Shown here: positions 51,581-61,900 of the stretch, piece after piece
How positions within the stretch are numbered: the first letter of the stretch is position 1
Layout of the letters: each line of letters starts with the position of its first letter
DNA from: Bacteroidota bacterium
GTDB lineage: Bacteria; Bacteroidota; Bacteroidia; Bacteroidales; Tenuifilaceae
Reading direction: 5' to 3'
Assembly: GCA_029560875.1 (NCBI GenBank)
Contig: JAKQKB010000081.1
Coordinates: 37,463-101,462, forward strand
Length of the DNA: 64,000 nucleotides
Program-made: the position numbers and the translations under genes
Notes under the pieces: generated by a model
Seen by the model: only the letters and a program-made list of their open reading frames with translations
Told to the model about the DNA's origin: nothing
Database searches by the model: none

Positions 51581-51609
51581 TTAGGAGTTGGATAGATAAA
51601 TTTACTTTA

Positions 51610-54600
51610 CTATTCATCTGCCTTTCCCAATGGGAGTTCAACAGTGAATGATGATCCCTCTCCTACCACTGTGTTAACCTTTATACTGCCACCAAAACCA
51701 TGAACAATCTCACGTGTAATGGCTAAACCTAGACCAGAACCTCCCGATTTTGTGGTGAAATTTGGAGTAAAAAGTTTGGGCAGAATATCGTCGGGAATTC
51801 CAGAGCCATTATCGCGAACCTCCACCCTTACGGATTTATCGAATCCCAACAAAATACTTATACTGATTACACCCTGCTTTCCGCGCTCTACCGACTGAAT
51901 TGCATTCTTAACCAAATTATTAAATACCCTTAGCAGTTGCTCCCTATCGGCCATAACAGTGGGCTCGTACGACAATTTGTTTGTTAGGGTAATACTCATA
52001 TTCTTGTAACCAGAGTACAGGGTTACAATGTCGGTTAAAAGTTTATACAGATTAACCTCGCTGATATTGGCGTTGGGCAACTTGGCAAACGACGAAAACT
52101 CGTTGGCGATGTTTGTTAATGTATTGATTTGTTCAACAAGGGACTCGGAGAATTTCTGGAAACGCTGATCCCAATCAGGAACTCCATCCTTTTTGGCCTT
52201 AACCAAGTACTGTAAACTTAACTTGATAGGTGTTAATGGGTTTTTAACCTCATGGGCAATTTGCTTAGCCATTTCGCGCCAAGCACTTTCGCGCTGATTC
52301 CTTGCGAGTTCCTTAGCACTCCATGCCAACTCCTCCACCATTCTATTATACTCACGTATTAATTGCCCCACCTCATCGTTGCCCGAGTATTCAATTAACT
52401 CGTTATGGCCAGCAATGTTCACCATGCTAATACGCTCCCTAATCAACTCCAAAGGACGGGTAATTTGTACTGATATCAGAACTGCAACAACAATGGCAAA
52501 TAGGGCTAATAGTGCGTAGATGTTGATAATTGCAACGATTATGGAGTAAAGCTCACTTCGTAGCTCCTCCTGCTTCGTAAAATATGGAAGGTTCAGATAA
52601 GCAATCGTTTCGCCATTGGAGCCAACAATTGGCACATAAGCACTTAAAAACGACATATCGCCAATCTTCTCGTTACCCACAAACTTTGGACTATGCATAT
52701 AGGCCATTTGAAACCAAGCCAAATGGCTCATTCGGGGACCGAGTAACTGCTTCTCAAACATCTCGGGTCTCGATGTAACCATAAGCATTCCAGAAGTGTT
52801 GTATATATTAATGTCGGTGTAGAAAATATTGGAGAGTTCAATTAGCCTATCGCTCAATCTTTCCAAATCGTAATTATTTGGTCTATATATCAGCATAATA
52901 TCTTTATCCAACTCAAACATCACGGAGAGTAATTTCTCACTAAGGTTTTTCTCATTGCGTTGGTTAAAGTTCTTGATATTGTAAAGGATTGTTGCTGTTG
53001 CCACCATTACCATTGATAGCACTATAATTAAACTAATCGCCCAGCTAATCCTATTCTTAAAACTATTGTTCGACGACCGAAGTTGAATTGGGAAACCATT
53101 CCATTTAAGCAATAACAGTAGAACTACAAAAAAGAACAGTAAGTTATAGGCAAATGAGGCGGTGGTGTTTAATACTTGTTCGCGCGGTCGGCTTATAACT
53201 ACTGCATCCTCACTATTGGGTCTGTATATTAGATGATTATACATCAGATAATTCATCGTTTGATATGTAGACCCACCTGATTCATCGCGCTCAAACTTTA
53301 AACGGTATGGGAAATCTCCAGCCTGAGTTATTAGAACTCCCTTGTGGTATTTGGCCCAAGAGTAGCCCTTGAGTGCCGATTGCGCTCCTTTTCCATCAAT
53401 TAATAACTCAGGATAACCCAATAACTCCCAACTAGGCCTACTATCAATCTCAATGTAAAGGTTGCGTAGTTCATCGCCAAATCTATAGCCAATCTCACCA
53501 ATGTAGCTTATTGAACCATTCTGAAGATTCAAATAAAAAAATCGGGAGGAGGGTATAAGAATTCCATACCTGTCAATCAAACTATTGAAAAAATAGCTAC
53601 AGCCCACAGTGTTATTTGCATCCACAGTAATCTGTGAGTTTGGTAAACAAACGGTGGCACGCAGCTCATATCTATTTAAATAGTTCTTAAAGTAATTTTT
53701 ACGGAGATGATTGTAAAGTTCAACATTGTACTTATCAATATCCCGAATATAAGTTCTAACAAGAGTATCGGTAAGGAGTTTGTGGTATAATGGCGCAAAA
53801 AGTACCTCGGCAACAGGGTCGCGCTCGGAACTCAGATTTATTGCCAAAACTTTTCGAACATCCTCCTCCTTCTGAAACGAAAAATGCGACACAACTGTAA
53901 CTGAGTATAACGATAAGAACCCGAGTATTACTAAAAATCCACGAAGTGAAATCGTATCCCTTTTGAAAATTATAAACCCTATAAAAATTCCAATGGTTAT
54001 AATCATCCATATAAAACCAAAAATTGTTGGCATTATACCCATAAGAATAGAAAAGACTGCAACAACAAACAGTCCGATTACCAGCGCAATTAGTATCCAC
54101 CTCAACTTTAATTTTTCAAAAAATAGTCTTAGCCAAGCATTTGTAACCAGAATAGCAGATGCAACCCAAAGCGCTATAGAAAAATATCCAATCACAGAGT
54201 AGATTGATATATTAAAGATACGATATGTTTCCAAAGTCAAAGTGGAATGTAAAACCAATGAAGTGAACATTCCATCAACTAAAAAAAACGAAACAATTAC
54301 AATAGGAGCAGTTAATACAGCAATGAGTTTCCGTTTACCGACAATCAACTTTGCTAATCTTGAAATATTCCTATAAATAAATGCCACACAAATAAATACT
54401 AGCGCTGAGTTAACAAGAAAATCGCCAAGAGATGAATTGAAGTTTGAGTGGGCAAAAAGTTTAGGGCCAAAAAGCATTCCATCCGCCCTAATCGGATAGC
54501 CTAAGTATAGGCTAATGGCTCTTATTGCTAAAACAACTCCAATAAAACCTAATACTTTGAGTAGGGTACGTCGTCTAAAATAATCTATACTAAACAAAAA

Positions 54601-55275
54601 AAGGATGCCAATAACAAGTAGAATAAAACTAATCCACTGAATTACTGGCTTTGATACAGCAATTGAACTTTTTCTGAAATCGTCAACGGGAACCAAGTAA
54701 AAGTTTTCGACACCATTGGGTCGAATAGGAATGCCGTTGTAAATTAACTCCAATGAGACTCTATAGTCATCGAGCCCCCCGTAATGGTTCGCAAAAGTAT
54801 TTCGAAGGTATTTATTCTGGTAAGAATACTCAGAGTAGAACAAGTCAAGAATAAGTACGCTTTTACTCCCAATGCTTATCCACTGGGCAAAGTAGTAGTT
54901 GCTCTGTAATTTCTGAAGAGTTACCTTTGATGTGTCGCGCTTAAGTGATGATAAATCAATTTTCGATGTCCAGAAGCTTAGGGTATCTTCATTGAAAATA
55001 AATAGCTGAGTTCCCCTTGTGCGAAGTTTTTTTTCGGCAAAGCCAATCCCCTGCTCATATAGTTCTGAGTTACTAGTACCCTCAGTGCTTTTTAAAAATT
55101 TTTGGGCCAAATGCTTGGAATGCTCCAACTCACGCTCAATTTTACGCTGAAGCTTATTGGCGTTGGGTTGGTTAAACTGAATACTTGGGGTTAAGCGGAA
55201 GGCAAACTCCGACGTCAGGATTAAAACAGCCGCTGCAGAAATGGCGAGTATTGCACCAAGTAAACGTTTGCTCAT
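51610..55275 (-). CDS. membrane sensor histidine kinase, NtrY-like, with HAMP
   Basis: A 1221-residue kinase. The N-terminal 470 residues contain one leading helix, a periplasmic segment, and a block of about eight helices. A second extracytoplasmic region follows, then a helix near 715-735, a Cache-like sensor region with a closing helix near 905-930, and HAMP (ITRPLELIRERISMV, about 935-985). The HisKA box AKQIAHEVKNPLTPIKLSL (His near 1004) is the NtrY/nitrogen-type H box, followed by NNLVKNAIQSVE, DNGSGIPDDI and GSGLGLAITRE. No linked response regulator. It lies 51 bases after rlmH on the same strand. Signal unknown; the size of the membrane sensor region is unusual. Confidence 0.9.
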   Translation of the reverse strand: MSKRLLGAILAISAAAVLILTSEFAFRLTPSIQFNQPNANKLQRKIERELEHSKHLAQKFLKSTEGTSNSELYEQGIGFAEKKLRTRGTQLFIFNEDTLSFWTSKIDLSSLKRDTSKVTLQKLQSNYYFAQWISIGSKSVLILDLFYSEYSYQNKYLRNTFANHYGGLDDYRVSLELIYNGIPIRPNGVENFYLVPVDDFRKSSIAVSKPVIQWISFILLVIGILFLFSIDYFRRRTLLKVLGFIGVVLAIRAISLYLGYPIRADGMLFGPKLFAHSNFNSSLGDFLVNSALVFICVAFIYRNISRLAKLIVGKRKLIAVLTAPIVIVSFFLVDGMFTSLVLHSTLTLETYRIFNISIYSVIGYFSIALWVASAILVTNAWLRLFFEKLKLRWILIALVIGLFVVAVFSILMGIMPTIFGFIWMIITIGIFIGFIIFKRDTISLRGFLVILGFLSLYSVTVVSHFSFQKEEDVRKVLAINLSSERDPVAEVLFAPLYHKLLTDTLVRTYIRDIDKYNVELYNHLRKNYFKNYLNRYELRATVCLPNSQITVDANNTVGCSYFFNSLIDRYGILIPSSRFFYLNLQNGSISYIGEIGYRFGDELRNLYIEIDSRPSWELLGYPELLIDGKGAQSALKGYSWAKYHKGVLITQAGDFPYRLKFERDESGGSTYQTMNYLMYNHLIYRPNSEDAVVISRPREQVLNTTASFAYNLLFFFVVLLLLLKWNGFPIQLRSSNNSFKNRISWAISLIIVLSMVMVATATILYNIKNFNQRNEKNLSEKLLSVMFELDKDIMLIYRPNNYDLERLSDRLIELSNIFYTDINIYNTSGMLMVTSRPEMFEKQLLGPRMSHLAWFQMAYMHSPKFVGNEKIGDMSFLSAYVPIVGSNGETIAYLNLPYFTKQEELRSELYSIIVAIINIYALLALFAIVVAVLISVQITRPLELIRERISMVNIAGHNELIEYSGNDEVGQLIREYNRMVEELAWSAKELARNQRESAWREMAKQIAHEVKNPLTPIKLSLQYLVKAKKDGVPDWDQRFQKFSESLVEQINTLTNIANEFSSFAKLPNANISEVNLYKLLTDIVTLYSGYKNMSITLTNKLSYEPTVMADREQLLRVFNNLVKNAIQSVERGKQGVISISILLGFDKSVRVEVRDNGSGIPDDILPKLFTPNFTTKSGGSGLGLAITREIVHGFGGSIKVNTVVGEGSSFTVELPLGKADE

Positions 55276-55326
55276 TTAAAAACTAAAATTTAATGCATCA
55301 ATCTATAACAAAAATCAGGCCTTAAA

Positions 55327-55800
55327 TTATGGATGATGGTATGGCTCTCCTTTAATAATGGTAAACGCCCTGTAAAGTTGTTCCACAAAAACCAACCTAA
55401 CTAACTGGTGAGAGTAGGTTAATTTTGATAGCGATATTTTGGAATGCGCCACGCTCTTCACCTTATCTGCAAAGCCATAGGGTCCTCCTACCACAAAAAA
55501 CAAATCGCGCTGACCAACAACCATTTTCTTCTCTATAAATTTTGAAAATTCTACAGAGTTGAATTCCTGTCCATGCTCATCGAGCAGAATTATCTCCTGC
55601 GCACCCTGAATCAATGGTAGAATGCTTTCCGCCTCCTTCTGCATCTGTACATCAACTGACATCGACTTCGTATTCTTCAACTCGGGTATAACCTTAATCT
55701 CGAACTTACAGTACCGAGCAATCCGCTTTACATACTCATCAATTCCTTTTATATAAAAGTCCTTATCGGTTTTCCCAACAAGAATAAGGGTTATCTTCAT
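55327..55800 (-). CDS. rlmH: 23S rRNA (pseudouridine-1915 N3)-methyltransferase RlmH
   Basis: A 157-residue SPOUT methyltransferase acting on helix 69 of 23S rRNA in assembled ribosomes. Motifs: MKITLILVGKTDKDF at the N-terminus, EIILLDEHGQEFNSVEFS, the SAM knot FVVGGPYGFADKV and the C-terminal signature LVRLVFVEQLYRAFTIIKGE followed by PYHHP. Length is typical. Neighbours are the NtrY-like kinase downstream and the divergent DUF4783-nadC operon. Confidence 0.97.
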   Translation of the reverse strand: MKITLILVGKTDKDFYIKGIDEYVKRIARYCKFEIKVIPELKNTKSMSVDVQMQKEAESILPLIQGAQEIILLDEHGQEFNSVEFSKFIEKKMVVGQRDLFFVVGGPYGFADKVKSVAHSKISLSKLTYSHQLVRLVFVEQLYRAFTIIKGEPYHHP

Positions 55801-56020
55801 ACTATTAGGTCGCTACAATTTAAATTTGTACTTCAATAACAAACATTAAAATTAGGTATTTTAAGAAATACGGCCTAAATTTACCCAAGATTTATGGAAC
55901 GGTTGTTTTATTAGGGACGAATTCAACCTATAATTATCTTTTTTTGAATGCCTTTTGGCTTAAGGTTTGTTACTATGTTTTACTCTGTAATAAATTAACA
56001 GTAAAGCATATTTTTTCAAC

Positions 56021-56464
56021 ATGCAGAAAATGAGAAAGATGGTTAAACTTAGACTTTATTTATTGGCACTATTCCTGCTGGTTATTTCAACTGCCGATGC
56101 AATTGTTAATCAACAGGAACCAAAGGATGTTATTAAGAAAGCGGCCGATGCCATTCAGGCTGGCGATGCTGAAGCTCTTTCAAAAAATTTTTACAAAACT
56201 ATTGAGTTGGAGATTTTTGACGAGGAGAATTTCTACAGTCAAACACAGGCTATACAGTTAATGAAAAGTTTCTTTGAGCGAAACAAACCAGTAAAATTCA
56301 CAATAAATCATCAGGGTGTAAAGGATTTATCGGCATTTGCTATTGGTAAACTACAAACAAAAAATAGCGTGCTGCGCGTATCCATTTTTCTAAAAACTGA
56401 GGATGGAAAATCCTACATACACCAGCTCCGAATTGAGAACGACGATGATAGCAACAACCAGTAA
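56021..56464 (+). CDS. exported DUF4783 protein
   Basis: A 147-residue protein with a signal peptide (about 1-30, cut near TADA). The mature part PKDVIKKAADAIQAGDAEAL, then FYKTIELEIFDEENFYSQTQ and LRIENDDD, fits the DUF4783 family, a NTF2-like fold found in Bacteroidetes next to nadC. Function unknown. It starts the rightward cluster DUF4783, nadC, YihY, pdxH, with 15 bases to nadC. Confidence 0.85.
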   Translation: MQKMRKMVKLRLYLLALFLLVISTADAIVNQQEPKDVIKKAADAIQAGDAEALSKNFYKTIELEIFDEENFYSQTQAIQLMKSFFERNKPVKFTINHQGVKDLSAFAIGKLQTKNSVLRVSIFLKTEDGKSYIHQLRIENDDDSNNQ

Positions 56465-56479
56465 TTACCTTGTCTGTTT

Positions 56480-57325
56480 ATGAACTACGAGCCTTTTATT
56501 AATTCGCTAATAGATTTAGCCATTGCCGAAGATATTGGAAATGGCGACCACTCATCGCTATCGTGCATTCCTCGCTCTGAAACAGGCGCTGTTCATCTTA
56601 TGATGAAGCAAAATGGTATTGTTGCTGGAACTGACATTGCAAAGCGAGTTTACCATCGCCTTGACCCAAATGTAAAGTTTGAAGCATTCAAATCCGATGG
56701 GAAAGAATTGGTTTTTGGCGACTTTGTATTTAAAGCCGAAGGTAATATACACACCTTACTACAGGCCGAAAGAATTGTTCTGAACATTATGCAGCGTATG
56801 AGTGGTATTGCTACCCAAACCCGCGAATACGTAAACCGTTGCCATGGAACCAACGCTAAAATACTCGACACCCGAAAAACCACACCAGGCATGCGTGTTT
56901 TCGATAAAATGGCTGTAAAAATTGGTGGCGGGCACAACCATAGAATGGGGCTATTCGATATGATTATGCTGAAAGATAACCATATCGATTTTGCAGGCGG
57001 AATTGAAAGCGCTATTCTAAAGGCGAATCAGTATATCAAAGAAAAAGGATTAAGCATTGATATTGAAGTGGAAACCCGCTCAATAGAGGATATCGAAATT
57101 GTTCTTAGGGTTGGTGGCGTGCGCAGAATTATGCTCGATAACTTTTCGGTTGAAAAAACGCGCGAGGCTGTAAGGCTAATAAACGGGAAATTCGAAACCG
57201 AATCGTCGGGCGGAATAACACTCGATACAATTAGAGATTATGCGCTTTGTGGGGTCGATTATATTTCGGTTGGAGCCATAACACATCAAATAAAAAGTAT
57301 TGATATGAACCTCAAAAAGGTTTAG
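56480..57325 (+). CDS. nadC: nicotinate-nucleotide pyrophosphorylase (quinolinate phosphoribosyltransferase)
   Basis: A 281-residue enzyme that turns quinolinate and PRPP into nicotinate mononucleotide in de novo NAD synthesis. Motifs: AEDIGNGDHSS, LNIMQRMSGIATQTREYV, ILDTRKTTPGMR, KIGGGHNHRMGLFDMIMLKD and the phosphate loop YISVGAITHQIKSIDMNLK. Length normal. Second gene of a tight cluster, 8 bases before the YihY-like gene. nadA and nadB are not in the window. Confidence 0.97.
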   Translation: MNYEPFINSLIDLAIAEDIGNGDHSSLSCIPRSETGAVHLMMKQNGIVAGTDIAKRVYHRLDPNVKFEAFKSDGKELVFGDFVFKAEGNIHTLLQAERIVLNIMQRMSGIATQTREYVNRCHGTNAKILDTRKTTPGMRVFDKMAVKIGGGHNHRMGLFDMIMLKDNHIDFAGGIESAILKANQYIKEKGLSIDIEVETRSIEDIEIVLRVGGVRRIMLDNFSVEKTREAVRLINGKFETESSGGITLDTIRDYALCGVDYISVGAITHQIKSIDMNLKKV

Positions 57326-57333
57326 TTGATATA

Positions 57334-58302
57334 ATGGTTGAAAATAAGAAAATCGGTTTTTTAAAGAAATTTAGACACTCTAATTGGATACGCCTTAAAT
57401 GGTTTTATAGGCGCGTAGACCGCTTTTCAACACCTGGATTAAAGGGTGTTCCCGTCACTTCCGTAATTCGATATTTCTTTAAAGGAATTGTAAACGGCGC
57501 AATAACTACAAGGGCCTCATCCGTTGCGTTTAGTTTTTTCTTGGCAACGGTTCCCACACTAATTTTTATCTTTACCTTAATACCACATATCCCCATATCA
57601 AACTTTCAGGAGCAACTCCTATCAGTAATTCAGGGTATAATGCCTGTGCACGCTTACCAAACAGTTGAGGCCACGTTAATTGAGGTTGTAACAATGAAAA
57701 GCACTGGTTTACTTTCGTTTGGTTTTCTAGCAGCTCTCTTCTTTAGCCATAATGGCGTTAGTTCTTTAATAGATGCATTTAATGCAACCTATCATGCCAT
57801 TGAAACTAGAACATTCATTCAGCAACATATTATTGCCTTTTTGCTAACCTTTATTCTGCCATTTATTGTGATGTTAGGATTTGCGCTGATGTTTTTCAGC
57901 GAACATTTTTTGAACCTTTTGGTGGATTGGGGGTTAATTAAGGTAAAGGCTATTATGAGCATTCTTTTGTTTGGAAAATGGCTACTAGTAGTTGCGGTAT
58001 TCTTTTTTGGAATATCTGTAGTCTACTATTTAGCCCCAGCCAAGAAGGAGGAATTTCGCTTTTTTTCGCCTGGAGCATTGCTAGCAACCGTTTTAATTAT
58101 TATTACCTCGTTGGGTTTTTCATACTATGTAAATCAGTTTGGGCAGTACAATAAATTCTACGGTTCGCTGGGGGGATTAATTGTATTTCAGATTTGGCTT
58201 TACTTCAATGCTTTTGGGCTTATACTGGGTTTCGACCTAAATGCGAGCATTCGTAGTGCAATTAATAGCCATAAAACCAAAATAGATTTACAGATAGAAT
58301 GA
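57334..58302 (+). CDS. YihY/virulence factor BrkB family membrane protein
   Basis: A 322-residue inner-membrane protein with about six helices. Family motifs: ASSVAFSFFLATVPTLIFIF, SHNGVSSLIDAFNATYH, VVYYLAPAKKEEFRFFSPGA and FGQYNKFYGSLGGLIVFQIW followed by LYFNAFGLILGFDLNA. The family was once called ribonuclease BN by mistake; its function is still unclear and may involve lipid or solute transport. The stop codon overlaps the pdxH start (ATGA), so the two are translationally coupled. Confidence 0.9.
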   Translation: MVENKKIGFLKKFRHSNWIRLKWFYRRVDRFSTPGLKGVPVTSVIRYFFKGIVNGAITTRASSVAFSFFLATVPTLIFIFTLIPHIPISNFQEQLLSVIQGIMPVHAYQTVEATLIEVVTMKSTGLLSFGFLAALFFSHNGVSSLIDAFNATYHAIETRTFIQQHIIAFLLTFILPFIVMLGFALMFFSEHFLNLLVDWGLIKVKAIMSILLFGKWLLVVAVFFFGISVVYYLAPAKKEEFRFFSPGALLATVLIIITSLGFSYYVNQFGQYNKFYGSLGGLIVFQIWLYFNAFGLILGFDLNASIRSAINSHKTKIDLQIE

Positions 58303-58943
58303 CAAAGGTTGATATTGCTAAACTTAGGAGGGAATACTCCCTTAAGTCGCTAAATGAATCGGAAGTTAGTACCGACCCAATTGCACAGTTCGAATTTTGG
58401 CTGAATGAGGCCATTGATTCCCAATTGCCAGAGCCAAACGCTATGACATTAGCTACCTCAACTTTCGAGGGCAAACCCTCAGCAAGGGTTGTGCTTCTCA
58501 AGCAGTTTGATGCAGAGGGATTCTCTTTTTTCACAAATTACGATAGTCGCAAAGGGAAAAACTTACTCCAAAACCCCTATGCTGCAATGAATTTCTATTG
58601 GCCCGAACTGGAACGTCAGGTTAGAATTGAGGGCAAAGTTGCAAGAGTAAACGACTCCGAAAGCGATAAATACTTTAGAACACGCCCCGAAAAAAGCAAA
58701 ATTGGAGCCTGGGCATCGCCACAGAGCAGTGTAATTCCTAGTCGACGATACTTGGAAAACTTGACGTCAGACTTTGACGAGGAGTTTCACAACAAAAGCA
58801 TTGCTCGCCCGAAAAATTGGGGTGGCTATATTCTAAAACCCACACTTTTTGAGTTTTGGCAGGGACGCCCTAACCGCTTACACGATAGAATACAATACTC
58901 ATTTATTAACGAAAAATGGATGATTGAGAGGTTGGCTCCTTAG
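58299..58943 (+). CDS. pdxH: pyridoxamine 5'-phosphate oxidase
   Basis: A 214-residue FMN enzyme that oxidises pyridoxamine or pyridoxine phosphate to pyridoxal phosphate. Motifs: PNAMTLATSTFEGKPSARVV, FFTNYDSRKGKNLLQNPYAA, FYWPELERQVRIEG and the C-terminal signature FEFWQGRPNRLHDR. Length matches the family. The start overlaps the YihY stop by four bases. Its 3' end overlaps the convergent hybrid kinase gene by four bases. Confidence 0.97.
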   Translation: MTKVDIAKLRREYSLKSLNESEVSTDPIAQFEFWLNEAIDSQLPEPNAMTLATSTFEGKPSARVVLLKQFDAEGFSFFTNYDSRKGKNLLQNPYAAMNFYWPELERQVRIEGKVARVNDSESDKYFRTRPEKSKIGAWASPQSSVIPSRRYLENLTSDFDEEFHNKSIARPKNWGGYILKPTLFEFWQGRPNRLHDRIQYSFINEKWMIERLAP

Positions 58944-61900
58944 CCTATAAGTTTGTTAATCTTATCAAACAGAGCTTCTGAATCCAATGGTTTAGTTATA
59001 TAATCATCGCAACCACTTTCAATGCTTTTATTCAGTTCCGATTGTAAGGCATAGGCTGTTTGTGCTATTATTGGCAAATCGGGTTTAATTTTCTTGAACT
59101 CCAACGCAAGGTCGTAGCCATCGGCATCGGGTAATCTAATATCTAGCAAAACTAAATCGATATTTTTTTCTTGCTTAAACAGCTTCCGAGCCTCAGTAGC
59201 TGTAGATGCAAAAACAATGCGAGCCTCCCTACGCTCAAGAATTCTTTCAAAGTACAGCCTAATATCCTTTGTATCCTCAACAATAAGTATAGTTTTACCC
59301 TTCAAAGATAAGCTAACTCCTTCATTTTGTTTGTTAAAACTCCTCGATAGTTCTATTTCCTTTTGCTCATCAACAATGTAGGGTATTGTAAAAAAGAACT
59401 CAGAGCCCTCGCCTACCTGACTTTCTACCCAAATATGTCCACCCAGCAACTCAACCAAACCTTTTGAAATAGCCAGACCTAATCCAGAGCCTCCGTATAA
59501 TCTAGTATACGAATCATCGGCTTGTCGGAACCGTTCAAATATTAGCATCTGATTTTCAGTTGAAATGCCAATACCTGAGTCTTTCACGTAGCATTGTATT
59601 CGTGGAAAATAGTCGTCGATAATAACAGTATAGCCAAATTTAATGCTACCGCTAGGAGTAAATTTAATGGCATTACTGAGTAAGTTCGTTAGTATTTGCC
59701 TAATACGAACAGGGTCGGAGAATACGCTAAATGGCGAAGGGTTGGCAAGTTCTGGGCGAAAAAGCATTGCCTGAACATTTTCCCTAGCCTTAAGTTGTGT
59801 TGAGAAAACCAAAAACAACTCTTCCAATAACTGATTCAAATCAAAATAACTCTTTGCTAAGCGAAGTTGATTTGATTGAATTTTCGAAATATCAATAATA
59901 TCCTCAATTAAGGACAATAACTGATTGCCACTATTCTGAATTAAATCGACATACTGTTTTCCTGTTTCAGACAACTGCTCATCGGCCTTAATAAGTTGAA
60001 TAAAGCCCAGCACCGCATTCATAGGAGAGCGAATCTCATGGCTCATATTCGAGAGGAACGCTGTTTTAAGCCTGTCGGATTCTTCTGCCTTCTCCTTTGC
60101 TCTAATCAACTCCTGCTCAGTTCGCTTTCGCTCACTAATATCGTTTGCTATACCCACCAGAGCCATTGGTAATCCATCTTCGTCAAAGACACACGAAGTG
60201 GAGAGGTAAATTGGAAAAACGGAGCCATCCTTCTTCACATTTATCAACTCGCCCTGCCAGCCATGTTTAATTGTTTCCTCCAGAATTGTTTGACCATGCT
60301 CCATTTCGGCATCAATAGGCTTTAGTAGTGAAGCATTTTTACCCACAATTTCTTCGAGTGAATATCCGTATATGCTTGTAAACGCAGGATTAACATATAA
60401 GAAGTTATTGTTTAAATCGGTAATCGATATGCTGTCGTGAACATTCGTTACAGCCTGTGCCAACATACGAACCTCTTCCTCTACTTTTTTTCGCTGAGTA
60501 ATATCTCTTTGCAATACTAGAAAAATATTGTTCCCCGAAGGTACTATTCGCGTTTCATAGTAGTAGGTTTCATTTCTTGTGGCAATTTGATATTCAAATG
60601 TTTCGAGAGTTAGCCCCTGTTTACAGTTCGAAATTGCAAGATTAAATTTATCAAAAACATCCTTGGGATAAATATCCTTAAGCGATTTACCAAGCATATC
60701 TAGAACTAAAGATGGATAGTAGGTCTGCTCCGATGGGGCAAAATCAATGAGTATGCAATCGCCTGATATACGGAATAGCTGGTCAGGGATTGCGGAAACC
60801 ATAGCTCTAAACTTCTCCTCACTTTCGCGGACTGAGTCTAAAGCTAACTTCCGGTCTGTAATATCGAGCATTACTCCATCAGCATAATAAATCTCATTAT
60901 CAGCGCTATAGTGAACTCGAACTTGATTGCGAACCCATATTCTTGAACCATCAATCCTCTTCATCTCCTCTTCGCTCGGAAGTCTAACATCTACATTATC
61001 TTTTTCAATTATTTTCCCTATAAAATTACTACTTGAGAAGTTTGAAATATTCTGCCCTATGAGTTTATCAACAGATGTAAAGCCAAGTATATCAGCGAAT
61101 GCTGGATTGGAGTAAATTATATCGCCTGCAGAAGATAATCTGTATAATCCAACAGGTAACTGTTCGGTTAGCGTTCTAAACTTATCCTCACTCTCCTTAA
61201 GTATGGCTTCAGCATTCTTTCGTTCCGAAACATCGCGAGCCATAGCCATTACAACCTGCAAACCAAAGTAATTTCCCTTGCTTAGAATTATCTCGTTGGG
61301 TATAACATCGCCATTCTTTTTTCGGCCCCAGAATTCTAATGTTTGGCTATGACCCTGATATGCTAACTTTAACTTTCGTTTTATTTCCACAAAGTCATTC
61401 AAACCGGATTCAGCTATGTCCTCTGGAGTCAAACCAACTATTTCCTCCTTTGAATAACCATACATCCGTTGACCATTAATATTAACATCCAAGAATACCC
61501 CACTAGAGTCAAGAATGTAAATGGCCTCGCTTGCATTATCGAACAACCCTCGGTAACTCTCCTCGCTTTCGCGTATAGCCTTTTCTGTTTCCTTCCTAAG
61601 ACTTATATCCCGAATAAAAACTATCGTAATGATATCGCCCTGCAGTTTTGTTAGGTTGACATTAAACTCAACCGGTATGGACTCATTCTTCGAGTTTAGT
61701 AACGTAGTTTCGTAAATTGTGGGTTCTGCCTCTCCCTTTAACCGGCGTTCGTACCTGCTTAAAATTTTACCATGTTCCTTAGGATGAAGAAATTTTGTAA
61801 TGGGATGCCCAATAAATTCGCTTTGTGAAATGGAAAGCATCTCCAAAATTCGAGGGTTTGCGTAAGTAATTACCCCATCCTTAGCGTATATAATTCCATC

